Source of the DNA: CAVQEK01 sp964596645
Lineage (GTDB): Bacteria; Bacteroidota; Bacteroidia; Cytophagales; Cyclobacteriaceae
Assembly (NCBI GenBank): GCA_964596645.1
Contig: CAZQVB010000051.1
Coordinates: 1-27,590 of the forward strand
Direction of reading: 5' to 3'
Length of the DNA stretch: 27,590 nt
Part shown: one piece after another, positions 1 through 10,600 of the stretch
Position numbering within the stretch: position 1 is the first letter of the stretch
How the letters are laid out: each line of letters starts with the position of its first letter
The notes under the pieces: generated by a model
What the model was told of the DNA's origin: nothing
The model's input: only the letters and a program-made list of their open reading frames with translations
The model's database searches: none
Position numbers and translations under genes: made by a program

Positions 1-96
1 TGATGTTTAAGTTTTATCAGACCACTATCACTTTCTACGACCAAAGAGGATTGACGGGCACAAGTCGCGCTTACCCGCTAGGCCTGCGCCGGAAGA
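1..96. other. 3' flank of group II intron, no gene recognised
   Basis: These 96 bases lie beyond the predicted intron 3' end. On the minus strand they form the start of the 3' exon or flank. I see no convincing coding frame, tRNA or terminator. The interrupted target, if there is one, cannot be named from this short stretch. Confidence 0.4.
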
Positions 97-136
97 GTCG
101 AGTAGGCAAAGGGGATTTCACCCTAAGCCTCTCACA

Positions 137-170
137 GAACCGTACGTGACAGTCTCCCGTCATACGGCTC
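137..170 (-). ncRNA. Group II intron domain V
   Basis: This 34-nt hairpin reads GAGCCGTATGACGGGAGACT onward on the minus strand and closes with GTACGGTTC. It is the most conserved catalytic element of group II introns, carrying the catalytic triad and the two-nucleotide bulge. The near-exact match to the bacterial consensus sets both the orientation and the identity of the element. Confidence 0.9.
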
Positions 171-182
171 TTGTTATACAGA

Positions 183-1403
183 TCATAGATTGTAGCCCTT
201 TTTCCAATGGTAAAACAATGGTTTGGCATCTCTCAATTGCCTCAGATATCTGTAAGCTCTTTTGATACTGCCTTTCAGGCTTTTGTACCGGTTGAGTACC
301 CAACGCACCAAGCGGTTGTGGAACACCCGGAACACCCTCGATAGTTCGTTTTTACCAAACTTGTCAAAATAGTTCACCCAACCCCCAATCTTGGGGTTGA
401 GTACTTTGGCCAGTTCCTCTATCGTTGCCGTGCTCCACTTATGGAACTTGAAAGCCCGAAGTGTTGCCACTATCTTCTTCTTGGAAGATATGCTTATCGC
501 ACAATCGTAGCCCAGAAACCACCCGCCCCCCGGCCGCTTTGACCGCATGGGGCGTGGCTGAAAACTAAAGCCAAGAAAATCGAACTTCTGTGGCCTTGCC
601 TTCTTTTCCCTCCTGTAGTCCTGACAGTACACTATCTTGGTCTTGCCTTCGTGCACCCGGAGCTTGCATGCTTGCATCCGCGCTTTTGCCGCTTCATACA
701 ACGCATTGGCTTCTCCTTCGGTGCGGCAATGCATGATAACATCGTCCGCATATCTGACAAAGGCTATTTGTGGATAGTGCTTGTCAAGCCACTTGTCCAA
801 GACGTAATGCAAAAACAGGTTGGCCAGCAATGGGCTTATGACGCCCCCTTGCGGCGTTCCTTTTCCCTGTTTCTGGTGCAGACGGCCTTTTTTGTCCTCT
901 ATGGGCATTTCGAGCCATCTTTTTACATACATCCTGGCCCATGGTTCTTCCACATGCTTTGTCACTGCTTTCATCAGTAGCCCGTGGTCCACTTCGTCAA
1001 AGAAACTCTTGATGTCCATGTCTAGTACCCAACTGTGGCCTCTGACGTTCTTCCGGACTGCTTCTATTGCCTGATGGGCGCTCCGCTTTGGGCGGTATCC
1101 GTACGATGAGGTGTGGAACACCAGTTCCAGCCTCGGTTCCAGATAGCTTTTGACTACTTGCTGCGCTACCCTGTCAGCTACCGTGGGTATGCCAAGTTTG
1201 CGCATCGTGCCATCTTTCTTGGGCATTTCCGCCTCCCTGACCGGCGGCGGCATGTAGCTCCCAGAGGTAAGCCGGTTCCATATCTTGTACAGGTGCTTGT
1301 CGAGCTTTTGCTCGAAGTCTGCTATGCTCACTTTATCCACACCTGCACTGCCTTGGTTCTTTTTTACCTTCTGGAATGCATCCCGTACCATTTGCATAGT
1401 CAC
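183..1403 (-). CDS. Group II intron reverse transcriptase/maturase
   Basis: The intron-encoded protein binds unspliced intron RNA, aids splicing and copies the intron into DNA targets. Visible parts are the RT0/RT1 region with KKDGTMRKLGIPTVADR (61-77), the finger motif YGYRPKRSAHQAI (101-113), the catalytic DMDIKSFFDEVDH (128-140), GTPQGGVISPLLANLF (182-197) and the active-site YADD (218-221). A maturase (X) domain follows. There is no C-terminal HNH endonuclease, so target-primed priming probably does not use its own second-strand nick. The GTG at 1403 is the first usual start, but the same frame stays open up to 1448. That extension encodes RSIPVTMQMV-like residues resembling the N-terminus of homologues, and an AGGAAG lies at 1434-1439. 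Translation may therefore begin upstream at a non-standard codon such as ATT (1433). Otherwise full length, with no internal stop. Confidence 0.92.
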   Translation of the reverse strand: MTMQMVRDAFQKVKKNQGSAGVDKVSIADFEQKLDKHLYKIWNRLTSGSYMPPPVREAEMPKKDGTMRKLGIPTVADRVAQQVVKSYLEPRLELVFHTSSYGYRPKRSAHQAIEAVRKNVRGHSWVLDMDIKSFFDEVDHGLLMKAVTKHVEEPWARMYVKRWLEMPIEDKKGRLHQKQGKGTPQGGVISPLLANLFLHYVLDKWLDKHYPQIAFVRYADDVIMHCRTEGEANALYEAAKARMQACKLRVHEGKTKIVYCQDYRREKKARPQKFDFLGFSFQPRPMRSKRPGGGWFLGYDCAISISSKKKIVATLRAFKFHKWSTATIEELAKVLNPKIGGWVNYFDKFGKNELSRVFRVFHNRLVRWVLNRYKSLKGSIKRAYRYLRQLRDAKPLFYHWKKGYNL

Positions 1404-2079
1404 CGGTATCGATCTTGTCTCTACTGTTTTAATCTTCCTTATTTTTTTTTATAAGTTGTTAAAATCGCTTCGACTGTATAACTGGAACCCTTCGCTCCAC
1501 CTCCATTACAGTGGCTTCCCCGCTACTACGGTCCCATCCGCCAACCATGTGATAAGTTTGTTCTTCCCCTGCTGTGAGGCCTCCCCGGCTCTCGGAGCTC
1601 GTTTCCGGTTCCACCAATCTTATTTGGCCACATGGCCTTCCCGTGTTCCATATAAAAGCCTGTATAAAATTCACGCCCCCTTCATGACGACAGCCGCATG
1701 GCCGGTAACCGGGTTTCTGCCATGCTTGTCCCTCGGCCGCAAGATGCCTCGGTTTTGACTGTGATGACTTTTTCGACACTTCATCGAGGGTTCACTCTCG
1801 TTCGTCTCCTTTATACTTACCTGATGCCTCAAGGACACCTTTTCCCTGTCCGCTCAATACCGCTCGATTGCTCTTGCAGCACCGCAGAGTGGTTTGTGAG
1901 CCGCACCCAAATGCCGCCCACGGTGGGCCTGCCACCATCTTCTATATAGTTCCGTGAAAGCATTTATATTTCCGTGCTTTCACTCACGGCACACCTTGCG
2001 CCAGATGGGGGGTATATCTTTCGCAATGCAATTGCAGTTCTCACCCACCCTGAAATAATAAAAAACCCAGCCGAACAGG

Positions 2080-2550
2080 TTATCTATAACCAATTTTAAA
2101 ATCTTTATCGGGTATCCACTTACCATCGATAAAATTTAAATTTCCGTAACAAGTAAAGCCAGTAATATCAAAATACAACAAAATATAGGCGGTATCTTCC
2201 TTAATGTTAATTTTCTTAAACACATAACAAGGAACATCTAAAGGTTTTCTGGCATGTGTAACTTCAATTGCAAAGCCATTTTGATAAATTATTGAATCAA
2301 CAGTTTCCAAACCATTCTCCTCGAAGAACACAAACACTTTATCATATTTTTTTTGAATAAATTCAGATTTTGAAAGTCTAACTACGCTCGGCAAATTTAA
2401 AACAGTTTGGACTAATTCAACTAATTTGGAATCAACAGTTGCAGAATCTTGTCCTAAGAAAAATGGCTTATCATTTTGCTCAATCTTATTTTTAGAACAA
2501 GCGTTTGATGCTACAGCTATGATTAGAAGTAAGGCAAATCTTGCACCCAT
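2080..2550 (-). CDS. Small hypothetical lipoprotein
   Basis: A 156-residue protein with a hydrophobic N-terminus (ALLLIIAVASNAC) ending in a lipobox-like Cys near residue 18, so probably a lipoprotein of the outer membrane or periplasm. The rest is soluble, rich in Lys, Asp and Ile, and ends in a WIPDKDFKIGYR tail. I do not recognise a family. The gene is clearly more AT-rich than the housekeeping genes around it and lies directly upstream of the group II intron insertion, in a region that looks accessory. No operon partner is apparent; the next gene on the same strand starts at 4051 and ends 127 bases upstream. Confidence 0.7.
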   Translation of the reverse strand: MGARFALLLIIAVASNACSKNKIEQNDKPFFLGQDSATVDSKLVELVQTVLNLPSVVRLSKSEFIQKKYDKVFVFFEENGLETVDSIIYQNGFAIEVTHARKPLDVPCYVFKKINIKEDTAYILLYFDITGFTCYGNLNFIDGKWIPDKDFKIGYR

Positions 2551-2677
2551 ATGATTAAGTTTATTTCTTTTGTAAATTAACGTAAGGTGGCATCACCAAA
2601 CAGATACTTGAAAAAAATAGCTTTCCCATAATACAATAAATGACATCATGAAACCGTACGAATTGCCCCACCCCCCC

Positions 2678-4051
2678 TCAAAACCTCACTATGCCGGAGG
2701 AGCCGGAGGTCACTTCTACCGTTTTTACCTGTGTGAACTTGCTGCCTTTGGCTTTGCCGGATCTGTACACCACCTTATAGCGCCCGGGCTGAAGGGTGAG
2801 CGTGTGGGAGCCCCTGCCGCCAGGAAGGTTGCACACCCAGCGCTGTGTGCCATCGGAGTGTATTTCGTACAGACTCGCGATGCCATTCGCCGTGGTTTCC
2901 ACGTTGACTATGCCCGGATGCTGAAGCTGCAGCTTTTGTGCCTGGTTGTGTGCCACCGGCACATCTTTAAAATACTTCCTCGGCAAGGTGAGGCACTCCA
3001 CATCGTAGCGGCCAACGAGCAGCCGATGCTCGCCGGGCAGTTGTATCACCGTTTCTACTTCTGGCTGTCCTGCTCTGCGGATCAACGCGCTCACGCCGTT
3101 GGGGTATTCCGAGTGCCCTGGCAGCGCCACCTGAAGTGTACCCTGGGGCGTCTTCATCCGCAGTACGTTGTGCCGGCCAGCTTCCAGGGCTACGTTTTTC
3201 AAGACCACAGGCGGCACCGTGCCGGCCACTATGTCGTAGGTGATCACCGGGTCTACCACCACGCTATCGGGCCGGCCCCGCTCATCGCGATAGTGCACAA
3301 ACTCAAAAGCAGAAATGCCGGTGACGCTGTTTAAAAATGAGAGGTTCACATCCTTTTCGGTGGGGTTGCCTTGCTCGTCCAGCAACTCTACGGACACGGT
3401 GGTACGTCCGAGGCTCTGGTTGAGCGCCTGGTTCAGGGCTTCGCGAAATTGACCTATGTTTTCAGCATCAAAGAAGCGGCCCATGCACCCAAAGCTGTCT
3501 ACAAACTGCTTGTCCATACCGATGCCGATGATAAACGGCTTCAGGAATATCCCCTTGCGCTGTAGCTGCAGCGATACCGCACAAGGATCGCCGTCGCACG
3601 ACTCAATGCCGTCGGTGATGACGATGATGATGTTGCGGGCGTCGCCGGTGGCAGGGAAATCGCCCGCGGCCTGCGCCAGAGAATGCGCAATGGGTGTGAC
3701 GCCTTTGGGGCCGATCACCTTCAGCCGGTCTGTGATCTGCTGGTGGTTGTTTTTGGCAAAGGGCACCTCCAGCCGGGAGTCGTCGCAGCGCTGCAGGTAG
3801 CGCTCGTGCTGATGGCCATACACCCGCAGGGCGAGTTCGAGATTGGTATTTACCTTCAGGGAATCGACAAAGTCTGTCAACAGGTCTTTGGCGGCCTTTA
3901 TGCGCAGCTTACTGCCCCACTGCGCCAGCATGCTGCCGGAGCCATCGAGCAAAAACAAAATGCGTGTTTTCTCCGGGAGCCGCTGCTCAGGCACCTGGGC
4001 TAAGGCTGCACCGGCATACCCAAAGAATAAAAGGAAAATGGCGACTCGCAT
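2678..4051 (-). CDS. Secreted von Willebrand factor A domain protein
   Basis: A 457-residue exported protein. A signal peptide (about 1-19, ending ALAQ) is followed by a VWA domain with an intact MIDAS: DGSGSM at 36-41, the Thr in GVTPIAHS near 119, and the Asp in VITDGIESCDGD near 147. The domain should bind a divalent metal and a protein or polymer ligand. Beyond about residue 215 come beta-rich segments with the flavour of PEGA or Ig-like surface domains, for example GRYDVECLTLPRKYF and PGRYKVVYRSG. Four cysteines lie within the VWA half. It seems monocistronic, with 136 bases to the next minus-strand gene upstream (bcp). The exact role is unknown; VWA proteins of this layout in Bacteroidota are usually periplasmic or cell-surface adhesive proteins. 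Confidence 0.85.
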   Translation of the reverse strand: MRVAIFLLFFGYAGAALAQVPEQRLPEKTRILFLLDGSGSMLAQWGSKLRIKAAKDLLTDFVDSLKVNTNLELALRVYGHQHERYLQRCDDSRLEVPFAKNNHQQITDRLKVIGPKGVTPIAHSLAQAAGDFPATGDARNIIIVITDGIESCDGDPCAVSLQLQRKGIFLKPFIIGIGMDKQFVDSFGCMGRFFDAENIGQFREALNQALNQSLGRTTVSVELLDEQGNPTEKDVNLSFLNSVTGISAFEFVHYRDERGRPDSVVVDPVITYDIVAGTVPPVVLKNVALEAGRHNVLRMKTPQGTLQVALPGHSEYPNGVSALIRRAGQPEVETVIQLPGEHRLLVGRYDVECLTLPRKYFKDVPVAHNQAQKLQLQHPGIVNVETTANGIASLYEIHSDGTQRWVCNLPGGRGSHTLTLQPGRYKVVYRSGKAKGSKFTQVKTVEVTSGSSGIVRF

Positions 4052-4187
4052 ATTTTCAGTGTTTTATCTACCAACGCTAAAAATACAACAGAATGTCGGA
4101 AGCCGTCTTGCTCCATCGCCTTCAGGGTTCTTTCCAGCCAACAGTTTTAAAAAAAGTTCTGCACGACGCCATCACCTTAATACCACG

Positions 4188-4637
4188 CTAGCCCAGTATC
4201 TGTGCAGTATGGTCTTTGGTTTTCACCTTTTCTATAATCTCTGTTATTCTTCCTCTCTCGTCCAGCACGAAGGTGACGCGGGCAGTGCCCATGTAGGTGC
4301 GGCCGTACATGGATTTCTCTACCCAGGTGCCGTATTTTTCGTGCACTTGCTTGTCGGTATCGGATATGAGTGTGAAGGGCAACTCGTATTTCTTTATGAA
4401 TTTTTGGTGTTTGGCCTCAGCATCACTGCTTACGCCGATCACTTCGTAGCCTGCCTTTTGCAGCGCCGCATAGTTGTCGCGCAGGTTGCATGCTTCGGCG
4501 GTGCAGCCGGGGGTGTCGTCTTTAGGGTAGAAATAAAGCACCACCTTTTTGCCGAGGTAGTCCGACAACTTCACAGTGTTGCCATCCTGATCTTTGGCCG
4601 AAAAATCCGGCGCCTGGTCTCCCACTTTTAAGCTCAT
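4188..4637 (-). CDS. Thiol peroxidase, Bcp/PrxQ-type peroxiredoxin
   Basis: Reduces hydrogen peroxide and organic hydroperoxides using thioredoxin, in the cytoplasm. It has 149 residues, usual for the family. The peroxidatic Cys45 sits in the signature DDTPGCTAEAC and the resolving Cys50 follows five residues later, as in E. coli Bcp. The thioredoxin-fold strands KKVVLYFYPKD and GYEVIGVSSD are intact. It is the last gene of a minus-strand run: its ATG lies three bases after the stop of the M23 peptidase gene, so translational coupling is likely. No signal peptide is present. The partners in this operon are not otherwise linked to redox defence, so the grouping may be only transcriptional. Confidence 0.97.
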   Translation of the reverse strand: MSLKVGDQAPDFSAKDQDGNTVKLSDYLGKKVVLYFYPKDDTPGCTAEACNLRDNYAALQKAGYEVIGVSSDAEAKHQKFIKKYELPFTLISDTDKQVHEKYGTWVEKSMYGRTYMGTARVTFVLDERGRITEIIEKVKTKDHTAQILG

Positions 4638-7600
4638 AGATTATGGTATTTGAGATGAGTATGTAAACGCATTACCAACATTATCCCGCACGGTAAGTTC
4701 GACGGCACCCGTAAAAGTATGGGACGGATCGCGCTTCTCAGACCAGATGTAGTTGCGCTTGGGGTCGTAGTTCATCAGCACCCATTGTCCATTCACGCGC
4801 ATTGAATAATCTTTGATGCCCGAGAGGTCGTCGCTGATGTAGGCGCGTATGCTGTTACTGTTTTGTTCAATTATTTTCACAGTGGGCGCCAGCGTATCGG
4901 CCAGCAGTGTGTATTTGCCCAGTGAGCGGGTGGTGAATATAAATTCTTCGCCACTCCAGTAGCCCCCTTCGTAGCCGAAGTTACGCTCATTTTGTGTTCC
5001 GTAGGCCGACGTTTTGGCCTTGTGCGGGTACTGCAGTTGTGGCTTCAGGTGCACCGTCATGCTGCTCATGAGCGGCTGTATGTAGCTGCCTATCACAAAG
5101 TATTCGCGCTGGCTGTCTGTATTGATGTAGTTGGTTTGCAGGTACAGTGTATCAAACAGGGTGCTTTTTTTGAAATGAACGTCCAGATGATCGGTGTAGT
5201 AGCTGAATGCCCCTACAGACGGCACCATCATGCTGAGGCCGGGCTTCACCACGGTGCCGCATATATCTATTGAGTCGGGCAGCCCTTTTCGCAGGTCCCA
5301 CAGGTATACGGCCAGGTCGCCGGCGTAGTAGGCCGGGGCCAGGCGATAGTCGAGCCGGTTGGCATACAGCCGTGCGAAGTAGCCATTATTTTGCGCTTTT
5401 TCTCCCATAAACACCAGCGTATTGTCAAACACCCGGGGCTGGCCGGGCTGCGCGCCTATGGCTTTCTGTGCTATGGTGGCCTGGGGCTGCACGCCTTTCA
5501 GGGTAAAGTGCAGGGTGGTTTCATTGCGGTAGGCATCGGCCATGGTGATGTCTATCTGGTGCAGGGCGGTATCGGTGATATTTAGAGCGCCGCCGTTGAT
5601 GCTGTTGGTGTAGAAGTCGAGGCTGATGCCATCGTCTTTGTACACTTTTTGGAAAGTGCGGTTGTGTTGCTGCTTCACCGCATACTCGCTGTACTGCAAT
5701 ATTTGCCGGCTCTTGCTGAAGGGTATCTTGTCGATTTCTATATCCATCACCTCCCGGCCATCTACCGCCACCTGTATGTGCGGCACGCCATTTCTGTTGG
5801 CGGCGCCATTGAGCTGGTCGTACATCATCAGCAATATGCCCACTCTGCCGTGTACTGCTATGGGTGCATCGTAGTAGTAGTCGCTGCCTACGCGGCGCGG
5901 GTCGAACTCAAAGAAGCCAAACTGGCCATTCACTCGTGCCTTATCATCCAGGGTTTTTATAGCAAAGCGCTGCACCACCGGGGCTATGTTGTCTTTTACT
6001 TCGTCAAACCTGTAGTTGAGCGGGTTCAGGGGCCGCTGTGCGCTGTCGCGAATCTCGAAGTGCAGGTGCGGCCCTCCGGAGCTGCCGCTATTGCCTGAGT
6101 AGCCGATCACGTCACCTTTTTTTACCGGAAAGGCTTTGCTGCCGGGGAAGAGCTCCACCTCAAAGCTTTCGTTGCGATACTGGGCGGCGCGTATGTAATC
6201 GGCCAGCGGGTCGTTGTAGCTGCGCAAATGCGCGTATACTGTGGTGGTGCCCAACTGCGGGTGCGCTATGTAGAGGGCGTTGCCATAGCCCCCGCCGTCT
6301 ACCTTTATTCTGCTCACATAGCCATCGGCGGCAGCATACACGGGCAAGCCTTCCACACCTCCGGTTTTTATGTCGATACCTGCATGAAAATGGGAGGATC
6401 GCAACTCGCCCATGGTGCCACTCAGGTAGTTCTGTTCGCCGGGCCGAATGGGAAACATGTAGGGTTGAGCGTACACCGGCCACAGGAGCAGGGTGTGGCA
6501 AAACAGCAACAAAATGAATCTTTTTTTACTCAAGGGTCTATTTAATTTCTACTTCCAACATTTTTTCATCTTCCACAAAAGCCTCCAGCCGGTCGCCCAC
6601 CTGTACCGGCCCCACACCCTGGGGCGTGCCGGTAAATATGATGTCGCCCTTCTTCAGTAGTATGAACCGGGAGATGTAGGAAATAATGTACTCGAAGTCG
6701 TAAATCATAAGGCCGGTATTGCCTGTCTGCTTCAGGGTGTCGTTGGACTTGAGGCTGAAATTGATATTTTTCACGTCGTGGTACCGGTCTTTGGGTACAA
6801 ATTTGGAAATGGGCGCCGAGCCGTTGAAGCCTTTTGCCAGCGCCCAGGGCAGGCCCTTTTCCCGGGCTTTGTTTTGCAGGTCGCGCGCTGTAAAATCAAT
6901 GCCTATACCTATTTCATCGTAGTAGCCTGAGGCAAATGCCCGGTCTATGTATTTACCGTTTTTACTTATTTTCAACAGTATCTCTACCTCGTAGTGTATG
7001 TCTGAGGAGAAGTCTGGATAGTAGAAGGGCCGGTTGTTGATCAGCAGGGCGGTCTCCGGTTTGGTGAAGATCACAGGCTCATCGGGGGTTTCATTATTCA
7101 GCTCTTTGATGTGCTCCACATAATTGCGTCCTATACAAATAATCTTCATTTCTGTGCTTTTTCGGCCAAATTATAAAAGGTGTTTTCTACTGCGAAATAT
7201 TGGCAACACTAATTTTGAAACTTTGCGAATTGGTGAGATTTTTGAAAATGATCTGGCCACTGTTATCATTAAATCCTCATTGAATATGAAAAAATCAATT
7301 CTTTTATTGCTTGTACTCGGTATTCTCTATAGCTGTGCCACCGTGCCCGTCACAGGCAGGCGGCAGCTCTCTCTGGTGTCCAACTCCGACATATTGCCTA
7401 TGAGTTACGACAATTACCAGACGGTGCTCGACACCAGCCGGCTCTCCAACAACCAGCAGCAGGTAGCTATGGTAAAGAGCGTAGGCCACAATATACAAGG
7501 TGCTGTGGAAGAGTATATGCGCCAAAATGGATGGGAAGACGAGCTCAAAAACTATCGTTGGGAGTTCAACCTGATACAGGCCGATGTGGCCAATGCCTGG

Positions 7601-10600
7601 TGTATGCCCGGTGGCAAAGTAGCCTTCTATACAGGCATTATGCCCATCTGCCAGGACGAAGCCGGTGTGGCTGTGGTGATGGGGCACGAGGTGGCGCATG
7701 CCATTGCCAACCACGGCCGCGAGCGCATGAGTCAGGGGCTGGTGCAGCAGTTGGGAGGCCAGGCATTGTCGGTAGCCATTTCGGAGCAGCCGGCAGCCAC
7801 ACAAAATCTGTTTCAGTCGGCCTATGGCGTGGCTTCTACGGTTGGCGCCATGTTGCCTTTCAGCAGGCTGCACGAATCGGAAGCTGACAAGATGGGCCTT
7901 ATATTTATGGCTATGGCGGGCTACAACCCCAATGAAGCACCTAAATTTTGGCAGCGGATGAAACAAAACAGCGGAGGCGGTGCGCCCCCGGAGTTTCTCT
8001 CCACGCACCCCGCGCACGATGAGCGCATAGCCGATCTCAGAGATCAGATACCGGAAGCCATGAAATATTATAAACGAAACAACTAAAGGACAAAAAAATA
8101 GCCTTCTGACTCAGGAGGCTATTTTTTTGAGAAATGCCCGCACTTCGCGATACGTAGCCACATTGAATTTGGCCGCCGATGAGGTGCTGCCCACTTTGAT
8201 GGTGTAGGCTTTTTCGGGCATGGCTTTAAAGGTGTCTTCGTCCGTCCAGTCGTCGCCGAGGGCCATGGTGAACTGGTGGGGGAACTTTCGCAGCCACTTG
8301 CGCGCGGCGCTGCCTTTATTCACTTCGGCATTTTTTATTTCCACCACCTTGTCGCCTTTCAGCACGGTCAGGTTTTTGTCGGTGGTCAGGTACTTCAGGT
8401 GGCTGGTGAGCTCGCGAGAGCGGAGCTCGCCCAGGCCGGTCTCAACACGCCGGAAGTGCCACACCAGCGAAAAATCTTTTTCCTCTATAAACGACCCCGG
8501 CGTACGGCTCACATAGAGCTCCAGTATTTGCTGTATTTCATCTTTCCAGGCATTGGAAAGTGTCTCTATGGTGCCCCAGTTTTTGTTGCGCTCTTTGATC
8601 CACACGCCGTGCTCGGCGATGATGTCGATGGGCAGGTGGCTCAGCCAGCGGTCAAGCGTTTGTTTGTCGCGCCCGCTGATGATCACCAGGCGGTTTTTGG
8701 GGTCATCGGCCAGGGCACTCAGCAGGCTGATGAGTGCGCTGTCGGGCCTGGCCTCCTGCGGGTCGGGCAGAAAGCCGGTGAGCGTACCGTCGTAGTCTAA
8801 AAAAAGCAGCCGGGTTTTCGCCTTGTCGTATTCATTCTTCACCTGCTGCATAGCGGCATCATCGAGTTTTTTTGTCGCCATCGATTTTTGTGAGTCTTTA
8901 ATATATGCCAGCCGCTCCATAAAAATTTTCACCCAGTGGTGTATGTTGTACCGGCGCAGCGTTTCCTGCATTGTGCTGATGTGCACAATTTGTTCTTCCT
9001 CGGGCATGGTAAGCGCATCGTAAAGCGCCTCCGTGAGTCGGTCTATGTTGTTTGGGTTGATGAGTATAGCGTCAGAGAGCTCTTTGGAAGCTCCGGCCAT
9101 TTCGCTCAGTATCAATACGCCTGTCTTGTCGAGCCGGCTGGCGATAAATTCCTTGCTCACCAGGTTNNNNNNNNNNCATGCCATCGCGCAGGGGCGTAAC
9201 CAGCGCTACCTGTGCCATGCGGTAGAATGCCGAGAGCGCCTCCAGCGCAAAGGAGCGGTAAAAGTAGTGGATGGGCGTCCAGTTGATCTTGCCAAAGCGC
9301 CCATTGATGCGCCCCACCAGCAGGTCTACCTCTTCCTTCAACAATTTATACCTTCCCACATTGTCGCGCGAGGGCACTACGATAAGGATCAGCGACACCT
9401 TCTCCTGAAAGTAGGCGTACTTCTCGAGAAATCCTTCGAAGGCGATGAGGCGCTGAGGGATGCCTTTGGAGTAGTCGAGCCTGTCGATGGAGAGGATGAG
9501 CTTCTGGTCTCCAAGCGATTTTCTGTATTTTATTTCCTGATCGATGGTTTTGGGTGACGATGCCGTCACGGCGTATTTGCTGTAGTCGATGCCCATCGGG
9601 AAGGCGTCTACCTCGATCAGCCGCTCCGGCGTTTCTATTCGGCCGCGCACATTGGGCAGGCCAATGAGCCTGCTCACCGACGATAGAAAGTGGCGCATGT
9701 CGTCGTAGGTATGAAAGCCGATGAGGTCGGCACCGAGCATGCCGTTGAGTATTTCTTCGCGCCAGGGCATCATCCGAAATACTTCGTAAGAGGGGAAGGG
9801 TATGTGCTGAAAAAAGCCAATGCTGACTGCGGGCAGCTTTTCTCGCAGCATTTGCGGCAGCAGCAGCAGCTGGTAGTCGTGTATCCAGATGGTGTCGTCG
9901 GGTTCGGCTATTTTGGTGATTACGTTGCAAAACTTGCGGTTGGCCTCGATATAGGAATTAAATCCGGCCGCATCGAAGCTGGCATATTGAATGAAGTAGT
10001 GGTAAATGGGCCAAATGGTTTCATTGCTAAACCCCTCGTAAAATTCTTTGATCAACTTCTCGGTAAGGAAGACGGGGATCATGTTTTCCTCGCGCAGGTT
10101 TTGGGCAACTTCCTCTTTTTCTGCCTGGCGCTTGATGTGCCTGCCGGGCCAGCCTACCCATACATTATCCCCTTCTTTATAGATAGAGCTCAACCCCGTA
10201 GCCAGCCCGCCCTCGCTGGGCATGTAGTACAGATCCTGCTCTTCGCGGATAATCCTGATGGGCAGTCTGTTGGATACTATTATTGTTTTAGACATCGGCT
10301 GTGGATTGGGAAAAAAGGTAATGAGCAGAAAGCGCAGCCAAAATAATGCTTTAGAAACGATTATGAAATGAGAACTACAAACCCGCCCGTGATCAGCGGC
10401 CCTGGTTGAACTCCCTGAGTTTTATTTCGGTCAGTTTTCGTTTAGTATCCAAGGGGAAGTCGGCATTTTGTATCCAGTCGTAGTAAGCGGGTTCTTTTTT
10501 GAACACGGCCAGCACAGCCCGCCCTTTGTGTTTACCAAAATTGAAGCATTCTATGCCATCGTCGTTGTAAACGATTCGTCCGGCGAGGTCTACCATATTG

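Larger units (their letters stand above)
97..1994 (-). mobile_element. Group II intron (ribozyme plus encoded maturase)
   Basis: A self-splicing retroelement of about 1.9 kb on the minus strand. The 3' end is placed at 97: domain V (137-170) is followed by a domain VI-like stem with a bulged A and the terminal sequence CTACTCGAC. The 5' end is placed at 1994, where the minus strand reads GTGTG, fitting the GUGYG intron-start consensus. A hairpin follows at once, with GTGAAAGCA pairing to TGCTTTCAC (1961-1987 region). The 1404-1994 stretch is structured intron RNA (domains I-IV), and the reverse transcriptase sits in domain IV. The 5' boundary is tentative; a second GTGCGG candidate lies near 1905. 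It is inserted downstream of a small lipoprotein gene and does not visibly split a coding frame. Confidence 0.85.
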